Assembly (NCBI GenBank): GCA_028284605.1
Contig: JANQRL010000009.1
Coordinates: forward strand, 62,001 to 126,000
DNA: 64,000 bases
From: Paracoccaceae bacterium
GTDB lineage: Bacteria; Pseudomonadota; Alphaproteobacteria; Rhodobacterales; Rhodobacteraceae
Direction of reading: 5' to 3'
The notes beneath the pieces are model-generated. The model was not told the DNA's origin. It saw nothing but the letters and a program-made list of their open reading frames with translations, and did not search any database. Made by a program: the position numbers and the translations under genes. Position 1 is the first letter of the stretch; every line of letters starts with the position of its first letter. Positions 58,837 through 64,000 of the stretch are shown piece by piece.

Positions 58837-59553
58837 ATGCCCAACGCCGCCATGCTCGTGATCGGGGACGAGATCCTGTCGGGCCGCACCCGGGACGCCA
58901 ACACGCATTATCTCGCCGGGGAGCTGACGAAGATCGGGATCGCGCTCCGCGAGGTTCGGGTGGTGCCCGACGAGGAAGAGGCCATCGTTGCCGCGCTGAA
59001 CGCGCTTCGCGCCGCCCACGATACGGTCTTCACCTCTGGCGGGATCGGCCCGACCCATGACGATATCACCGCCGATTGCGTGGCCGCGGCCTTTGGCGTG
59101 CCGATCGACGTGCGTGACGACGCGCGCGCCCTCCTCCAGACCCATTACGACCGCTCCGGGACCGAGCTGAACGCGGCCCGCCTGCGCATGGCCCGTATCC
59201 CCGAAGGGGCGGCCCTGATCGAGAACCCGGTCAGCGCCGCGCCCGGCTTTGCCCTCGGCAACGTCTATGTGCTGGCCGGTGTTCCGGCGGTGTTTCAGGC
59301 CATGGTCGCGACGGTGTTGCCGACGCTCACCGGCGGCCCGCCGCTGCTCTCGCAATCGCTCCGGATCGAGCGCGGCGAAGGCGACATCGCAGGGCCCCTG
59401 GGCGAACTGGCAACGGAGTTCCCGGAGTTGTCGATCGGCTCCTATCCGTTCCAACAGGACGGCGTTTATGGCGCCCATGTCGTGGTACGCGGCACGAACA
59501 AGGCTCAGGTCGACGGGGCCATGGTCCGCCTCGCGCGGCTCTTCGGCACCTGA
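58837..59553 (+). CDS. CinA-like molybdopterin-binding domain protein
   Basis: 238 residues covering the competence/damage-inducible CinA N-terminal (MoaB/MogA-like) domain only: MLVIGDEILSGRTRDANTHY, TSGGIGPTHDDITADCVAAA and AAPGFALGNVYVLAGVPAVF. The C-terminal PncC deamidase domain of full-length CinA is absent, as in many alphaproteobacteria. GGAGGGAGGACC before ATG 58837 supports the start. First gene of a tightly overlapping plus-strand chain. Confidence 0.9.
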   Translation: MPNAAMLVIGDEILSGRTRDANTHYLAGELTKIGIALREVRVVPDEEEAIVAALNALRAAHDTVFTSGGIGPTHDDITADCVAAAFGVPIDVRDDARALLQTHYDRSGTELNAARLRMARIPEGAALIENPVSAAPGFALGNVYVLAGVPAVFQAMVATVLPTLTGGPPLLSQSLRIERGEGDIAGPLGELATEFPELSIGSYPFQQDGVYGAHVVVRGTNKAQVDGAMVRLARLFGT

Positions 59554-60278
59554 TGGACGCCCGTCGGCTCAGCGCGATCATGGACGCGACCTGGCCCGCT
59601 TCCTCGATCCGCGAAGAGGGTCCCTGGACCATCCGAACCGGTGCAGAGAGTGTGAACCGGGTCAATGCCGCGACCCTCACCTCGCCCGCTGCGGCGGTCC
59701 CGCTCATCGAACCGGCCGTGGCGGCTATGCGGGCACAGGGGCGGGTGCCCATGTTCGCGGTGCGCGACGGGGAGGACGCCTTGGACCTGGTGCTGGAGGC
59801 TGCCGGCTACGGCGTCAAGGAGCCGGTCGCGCTCTACACCGCTCCGATCGGCATCATCGCCACCGGACGCCCGCCGCCGGTCACGACGTTCGAGTCCTGG
59901 CCGCCGCTGGCCTGTCAGACCGAGATCTGGGCCGATGGCGGCATCGGGCCGGAGCGGATCGCGATCATGGACCGTGTGAAGGGCCCGAAAACCTCCATCC
60001 TCGGCCGCCTCGACGACACGCCGGCGGGCACAGGCTTCATCGCGCTCCGGGACGGCACCGCCATGATCCATGCTCTCGAAACTGCCGAGGTCTTCCGGCG
60101 CCGCGGCCTCGGCCGTCATATGGTGCGCGCCATGGCCCATTGGGCCGAGGCCCAGGGCGCCACCGAACTGACCCTCCTCGTCACCCGCGCCAATACCGCC
60201 GCCAATGCCCTCTACGCTTCCATGGGGTTCGAAGCTATGGGAGGGTATCATTACCGCATCTACCCAGAGGCACCATGA
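59553..60278 (+). CDS. GNAT family N-acetyltransferase
   Basis: 241 residues with a C-terminal GNAT core: TGFIALRDGTAMIHALETAE, then the acetyl-CoA motif RRRGLGRHMVRAMAHWAEAQG and LLVTRANTAANALYASMGF. The N-terminal half is a divergent GNAT-like lobe. Its ATG shares one base with the cinA-like stop (TGATG). Substrate unknown. Confidence 0.87.
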   Translation: MDARRLSAIMDATWPASSIREEGPWTIRTGAESVNRVNAATLTSPAAAVPLIEPAVAAMRAQGRVPMFAVRDGEDALDLVLEAAGYGVKEPVALYTAPIGIIATGRPPPVTTFESWPPLACQTEIWADGGIGPERIAIMDRVKGPKTSILGRLDDTPAGTGFIALRDGTAMIHALETAEVFRRRGLGRHMVRAMAHWAEAQGATELTLLVTRANTAANALYASMGFEAMGGYHYRIYPEAP

Positions 60279-60841
60279 CCGATCAGCCCACCGCGCTCGA
60301 CCTGCCACAGGTCGATCCCTTGCCCGAAGCGACACAGACCTATTTCGACATATGCGAGGAGAAGCTCGGCATGGTGCCGAATGTGCTCCGCGCCTATGCG
60401 TTCGACATCGCCAAGCTCGACACGTTCACGGCGATGTACAACGATCTGATGCTGGCGGAGAGCGGGCTCAGCAAGCTCGAACGCGAGATGATCGCCGTCG
60501 TCGTTTCCGCCGTAAACCGCTGCTATTACTGCCTGACCGCCCATGGTGCGGCGGTGCGGGATCTGTCGGGCAATCCGGTGCTCGGCGAGCAACTGGTGAT
60601 GAACTGGCGGGTCGCCGATCTCGACGCGCGGCAGAGAACCATGCTGGCCTTCTCCGAGAAGATGACAATCGAGAGCGCGAAGATCGGCGAGGCCGACCGG
60701 CAGGCCCTGCGCGATGCCGGGTTTTCCGACCGCGACATCTGGGACATCGCCTCTGTCGCCGGGTTCTTCAACATGTCGAACCGGATCGCCAGCGCCACCG
60801 ATATGCGGCCTAATCCAGACTACCACACCCAGGCGCGATGA
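60275..60841 (+). CDS. AhpD-like carboxymuconolactone decarboxylase-domain protein (peroxidase-related)
   Basis: 188 residues. The redox-active pair C83 and C86 with H90 appears in NRCYYCLTAHG, the AhpD/CMD active-site pattern; LEREMIAVVVSAV precedes it and FNMSNRIASATDMRPNPDY ends the domain. Such proteins act as alkylhydroperoxidases or disulfide reductases. It overlaps both neighbours by 4 nt (ATGA). Confidence 0.9.
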   Translation: MTDQPTALDLPQVDPLPEATQTYFDICEEKLGMVPNVLRAYAFDIAKLDTFTAMYNDLMLAESGLSKLEREMIAVVVSAVNRCYYCLTAHGAAVRDLSGNPVLGEQLVMNWRVADLDARQRTMLAFSEKMTIESAKIGEADRQALRDAGFSDRDIWDIASVAGFFNMSNRIASATDMRPNPDYHTQAR

Positions 60842-61821
60842 TCCGAGGCGTCACGGCCTGCCTCGCGCTCTGGTGCGCCCCGGCCGGCGCGCTGACCCTC
60901 GATTTTCCGGTCAATGCCGAGCGGCAGAGCGAGACCGTCTCGCCGCTCGGGAGTTACCCGATACCTTTGGGTCCGTGGGCCGAGGGCGGGCTTCCGACCC
61001 ACTTGGCCGAGGGGACCGTGACGCGGCAGGCGTGGCGGATCGCCTCGCCCGGTCTGACGACCCTGCAAATCCTCGATCCTCTGCGCGACCAGATCAGCGC
61101 GGCTGGGTTCGAGATCCTCTATGCATGCGAAACCCAGACCTGCGGCGGGTTCGATTTCCGCTTCGCCACCGAGGTGCTGGCGCCGCCGGAGATGTTCGTC
61201 GACCTGAGCGATTTCCGCTATCTCGGCGCGCGGGACGGGGCGCGGTATCTGAGCCTGATCGTGAGCCGCTCGGCCCAGGCCGGGTTTGTGCAGGTGACGA
61301 GCGTGACGCCCCCCGATGGCGACGGGATCGCGACGCAGGCGGCGGGCGCGGCGATCACCGGGCTCGAGCCGGCGGCTTTGCCACCGCCCGAGCCCGCAAC
61401 CGCCGCGCCCGCCCCCGTCGTGCCCGACTACGCCGAACTGCCCGCCGATCTCGGCGCGCAGCTCGAAAGCCTCGGGCGGGTGGTTCTGTCGGACCTCACC
61501 TTCGCCGTTGGCTCCGCCGATCTCGGCCCGGGCCCCTTTGCGTCGCTCGATGCACTCGCGGCCTATCTCGCCGCGAACCCGACCCGGCGGGTGGCCTTGG
61601 TCGGCCATACCGACAGCCTCGGCTCGCTTGACGGCAATATCGCGCTTTCCAAACGCCGGGCCCAGAGCGTACTGGAGCGGATGGTTGTGGCGCTGGGCAC
61701 GGATCGGGCGCAGCTCGAAGGCGAGGGGATGGGTTATCTTGCCCCGATTGCCTCGAACCTCACCGAAGAGGGGCGGGAGGCGAACCGGCGGGTCGAGGTC
61801 ATCATGCTGTCGCTCGAATAG
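60838..61821 (+). CDS. OmpA-family outer-membrane/peptidoglycan-binding protein
   Basis: 327 residues. A signal peptide (GVTACLALWCAPAGALTL), an N-terminal domain of unknown type, a proline/alanine-rich linker (PPPEPATAAPAPVVP) and a C-terminal OmpA-like domain with LVGHTDSLGSLDGNIALSKR and NRRVEVIML. The OmpA domain binds diaminopimelate in peptidoglycan. It overlaps the AhpD-like gene by 4 nt and the convergent MFS gene by 20 nt. Confidence 0.88.
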   Translation: MIRGVTACLALWCAPAGALTLDFPVNAERQSETVSPLGSYPIPLGPWAEGGLPTHLAEGTVTRQAWRIASPGLTTLQILDPLRDQISAAGFEILYACETQTCGGFDFRFATEVLAPPEMFVDLSDFRYLGARDGARYLSLIVSRSAQAGFVQVTSVTPPDGDGIATQAAGAAITGLEPAALPPPEPATAAPAPVVPDYAELPADLGAQLESLGRVVLSDLTFAVGSADLGPGPFASLDALAAYLAANPTRRVALVGHTDSLGSLDGNIALSKRRAQSVLERMVVALGTDRAQLEGEGMGYLAPIASNLTEEGREANRRVEVIMLSLE

Positions 61822-63046
61822 GCGGCAGCGGGCGCTCGCGGATCGGCAGGTGAACCAGCGCCGAGAGCGCGCCGACGCCGACGCCGACCCACCAGACCAG
61901 GTGATATCCGCCTGTCAGGTCGTACATCGCCCCGCCGAGCCAGACCCCGAGGAACGAACCGAGCTGGTGGCTGAAGAACACGATCCCGTAGAGCGTGCCC
62001 ATATAGCGCAGCCCGTAGATCTGCGCGACGAGCCCGCTGGTCAGCGGCACGGTGGCGAGCCAAAGCGCGCCCATGGCGACGGAGAAGAAGATCACGCTGG
62101 CCGGCGTGATCGGGGCGAGGATGAAGGCAGCGGCAACGATGGTTCGGGCTGTATAGATGCCCGACAGCAGGTATTTCTTCGAGAAGTGGTTCCCGGCCCA
62201 GCCCGCCGCTAGCGTCCCCGCGATGTTTGCGAGGCCGATCAGCGAGATCGCCACCGCGCCCAGGGCGGAGGTCGTGGTGATCCCCATCGAATGCAGCATG
62301 CCGCCGGGCATGATCGGCCCGCACAGCTCGGTGATGAAGGCGGGCAGATGCGCGGTGATGAAGCCGAGCTGGTAGCCGCAGGAAAAGAACCCGATGAAGA
62401 TCAGCCCGAAGGAGGGGTCCTTGAGCGCGCGGGCGATCACCTCACCCATCGGGTCCTCGCTCCCCGCGCGCGGAGGCGGGGCCGGGGCGCGCATGAAGGG
62501 GAGCGTCAGAAGCGAGGCGAGGATCATACCCGCAAAGACGACAAAGACCATCTGCCAAGTCATCACCGCGAGCAGGGCCTCGGCCAGGGGCGGCCCGACG
62601 ATCTGCCCGCCGGAACCCGCGGCAGTTGCGATCGCCAGCGCCATGGAGCGGTGCTCATCGCTCGCCGCCCGGCCGACTACGGCGAGGATCACACCGAACC
62701 CGGTGCCGGCGATGCCGAAGCCCACCAGCACCTCGTAGAGCTGATGCTCGATGGCCGTCGTGGCCCCGGCGGAGAGCAGGAGCCCGGCGGCATAGACGAT
62801 GGCGCCCAGAATGATCGCGCGGCGATCCCCGATCCGCTCGGCGATGGCGCCGAAGATCGGCTGACCGATCCCCCAGGCGAGGTTCTGGATCGCGATGGCG
62901 AGCGAGAACTCGGCCCGAAGCCAGCCGAACTCCTCGGCAATGGGGATCTGGAACACGCCGAAGGTGGACCGGATCGCGAAGCAAACCAGGATGATGATAC
63001 AGCCGACGATCAGGACCGGCGTGAAGAGGGAGGCGCGTGTCTCCAT
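61802..63046 (-). CDS. MFS transporter
   Basis: 414 residues with about twelve membrane helices. The first-half signature GAIAERIGDRRAIILGA (loop 2-3) is present, and the N-terminal helices FTPVLIVGCIIILVCFAIRS and FGVFQIPIAEEFGW resemble monocarboxylate/oxalate-formate-type MFS carriers. Substrate unknown. Its 3' end overlaps the convergent OmpA-family gene by 20 nt. Confidence 0.9.
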   Translation of the reverse strand: METRASLFTPVLIVGCIIILVCFAIRSTFGVFQIPIAEEFGWLRAEFSLAIAIQNLAWGIGQPIFGAIAERIGDRRAIILGAIVYAAGLLLSAGATTAIEHQLYEVLVGFGIAGTGFGVILAVVGRAASDEHRSMALAIATAAGSGGQIVGPPLAEALLAVMTWQMVFVVFAGMILASLLTLPFMRAPAPPPRAGSEDPMGEVIARALKDPSFGLIFIGFFSCGYQLGFITAHLPAFITELCGPIMPGGMLHSMGITTTSALGAVAISLIGLANIAGTLAAGWAGNHFSKKYLLSGIYTARTIVAAAFILAPITPASVIFFSVAMGALWLATVPLTSGLVAQIYGLRYMGTLYGIVFFSHQLGSFLGVWLGGAMYDLTGGYHLVWWVGVGVGALSALVHLPIRERPLPPIRATA

Positions 63047-63114
63047 GGGATCAGAGACTACCGCGAGGCGGCATCCGTCAAACGCGAAGGTTTGATAGGT
63101 CAGTTAAGCGATGC

Positions 63115-63591
63115 TTATGCGAAGGGTGCAAAACCGTAGGTGTGTTCTTCGAGCTGCTCGCCGGCGGCTTCGAACCCGAAGGTCCCGAGGTGGCGCCCGC
63201 CCTGGGCCTCGTAAAAGCCGCAGGCACGGTCGTTCCCGGCAATGACGAGTGCCGTGAACGGCTCAGCACCCGAAACGGCCCGAAAGAGATCTCGGCCAAG
63301 GCCACGCCCCTGAGCCGACCGCAGGAGATAGAGGGAGTAGAGCTCCTCGGGGTAAGCCACGGCGAACTGATCGTAGCGCTGCGGCCCCATCATGGCGAAG
63401 CCAAAGCCGGGCGCGATCACCACCCGGCCCTGACCTGAGGCGAGGATCCGGGGCCACTGGTCCAGCCGATACGCAAGATCGTGCCTCGCGATCTCCGCCT
63501 CGGGCATCAGGCCGGGATAGGTCTCGGCCCAGGCCTCCACATGGAGGCGGGCCAGGGCCTCGGCGTCCTCTGGTGTTGCGGCGCGGATCAT
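63115..63591 (-). CDS. GNAT family N-acetyltransferase
   Basis: 158 residues: MIRAATPEDAEALARLHVEA, YPEELYSLYLLRSAQGRGLG with the acetyl-CoA motif QGRGLGRDLF, and FYEAQGGRHLGTFGF near the end. The RimI-like N-acetyltransferase layout is clear but the substrate is unknown. The longer frame upstream (to 63828) runs into zapE on the other strand and is rejected. Confidence 0.88.
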   Translation of the reverse strand: MIRAATPEDAEALARLHVEAWAETYPGLMPEAEIARHDLAYRLDQWPRILASGQGRVVIAPGFGFAMMGPQRYDQFAVAYPEELYSLYLLRSAQGRGLGRDLFRAVSGAEPFTALVIAGNDRACGFYEAQGGRHLGTFGFEAAGEQLEEHTYGFAPFA

Positions 63592-63688
63592 GGGCGCAGG
63601 ATGCGGAGGGGTCCGGGCCAGCGCAAGCGGCCCGCTTCCCTCCGCCCCCGCTTTCCTCCCCGAAAGGGCCGCGCTATCACCGGCGGCG

Positions 63689-64000
63689 ATGAGCATCGAG
63701 GCGGCATATGCGGCGCGCGTCGCCGCCGGCGAGATCGAAGCCGACGCGGTGCAGGAGGCCCTTCTCCCCGAGCTTGAACGCATCCGCGCCGGCCTCGCCG
63801 AACCGGTGAAGACTGGCTTCTTCCGCAAGGCGCCGGAGCCGGTCAGGGGGCTCTATCTCTGGGGCGGGGTCGGGCGCGGCAAGTCGATGCTGATGGACCT
63901 CCTGGTCGCCGAAGTCGGCGCCCCGACCGAGCGCCAGCATTTCCACGCCTTCATGCAATGGGTCCATGGCGAGATGAACCGCGCCCGGGCCCGGGGCGTC
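63689..64000 (+). CDS. zapE: Cell division ATPase ZapE (AFG1 family), 3' end cut off
   Basis: The first 104 codons of an AFG1-like ATPase. MSIEAAYAARVAAGEIEADA, then LYLWGGVGRGKSMLMDLLVA with Walker A GGVGRGKS, and QHFHAFMQWVHGEMNRARAR, are the family's opening blocks. ZapE interacts with FtsZ in E. coli. The ATP-hydrolysis part and C-terminus lie beyond the window. Divergent from the GNAT gene. Confidence 0.92.
   Translation, partial: MSIEAAYAARVAAGEIEADAVQEALLPELERIRAGLAEPVKTGFFRKAPEPVRGLYLWGGVGRGKSMLMDLLVAEVGAPTERQHFHAFMQWVHGEMNRARARGV

Overview
The window looks like a chromosomal segment of a high-GC alphaproteobacterium of the order Rhodobacterales (Rhodobacteraceae in the wide sense). 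The basis is gene content and order: fnrL divergent from hemN, the three-gene petABC (Rieske, cytochrome b, cytochrome c1) operon, gyrB-recF-dnaN-dnaA followed by rpsT, glnK-amtB, OxyR divergent from katG, and a characteristic set of small envelope genes. No rRNA, integrase, transposase or CRISPR array was seen. I cannot name the species.

Layout. 1-6.9 kb: fnrL (cut by the window edge), hemN, malonyl-CoA synthetase, asd, a membrane-anchored SRPBCC protein, lolA and a lytic-transglycosylase lipoprotein. 7-11.3 kb: hspQ, petABC and an outer-membrane barrel. 11.7-22.5 kb: GST, mtaB-dapF, tRNA-Lys, then the gyrB/recF/dnaN/dnaA replication cluster and rpsT. 22.8-29.8 kb: a hydantoinase/oxoprolinase pair (hyuA-hyuB) beside oxyR/katG. 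29.9-35.3 kb: an aminotransferase coupled to mercaptopyruvate sulfurtransferase, a PQQ-type sugar dehydrogenase and an aldo/keto reductase. 35.3-37.5 kb: the most unusual locus, a phage MuF-type minor head protein fused to a CdiA-CT-like nuclease toxin, followed by an overlapping CdiI-like immunity gene. 37.6-44.1 kb: smpB, a MarR/EF-hand/ferric-reductase module, dapA, slt and a rhodanese. 44.2-50.1 kb: glnK-amtB, a bifunctional penicillin-binding protein and mlaA-mlaC plus a small secreted protein. 50.5-57.1 kb: the ridA-GDPD-FemAB-like-phhB operon, an ORF6N phage-type regulator, a peroxiredoxin, a ferredoxin reductase-rsmD pair and a ParDE toxin-antitoxin pair. 57.2-64 kb: map, sfsA, an overlapping cinA-like/GNAT/AhpD-like/OmpA chain, an MFS transporter, a GNAT and the 5' part of zapE.

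How the genes fit together: most are housekeeping (replication, translation quality control, lysine/threonine and peptidoglycan precursors through asd/dapA/dapF, cell-wall turnover, lipoprotein and phospholipid trafficking, respiration, nitrogen sensing). Accessory signals concentrate at 35.3-37.5 kb (polymorphic toxin), 53.2-54.1 kb (ORF6N) and 56.4-57.1 kb (ParDE). Several intergenic repeats are visible: a three-copy element of roughly 145-225 bp, a two-copy double palindrome, and a further double palindrome between recF and dnaN. All family assignments come from reading the translated sequence, without database searches.
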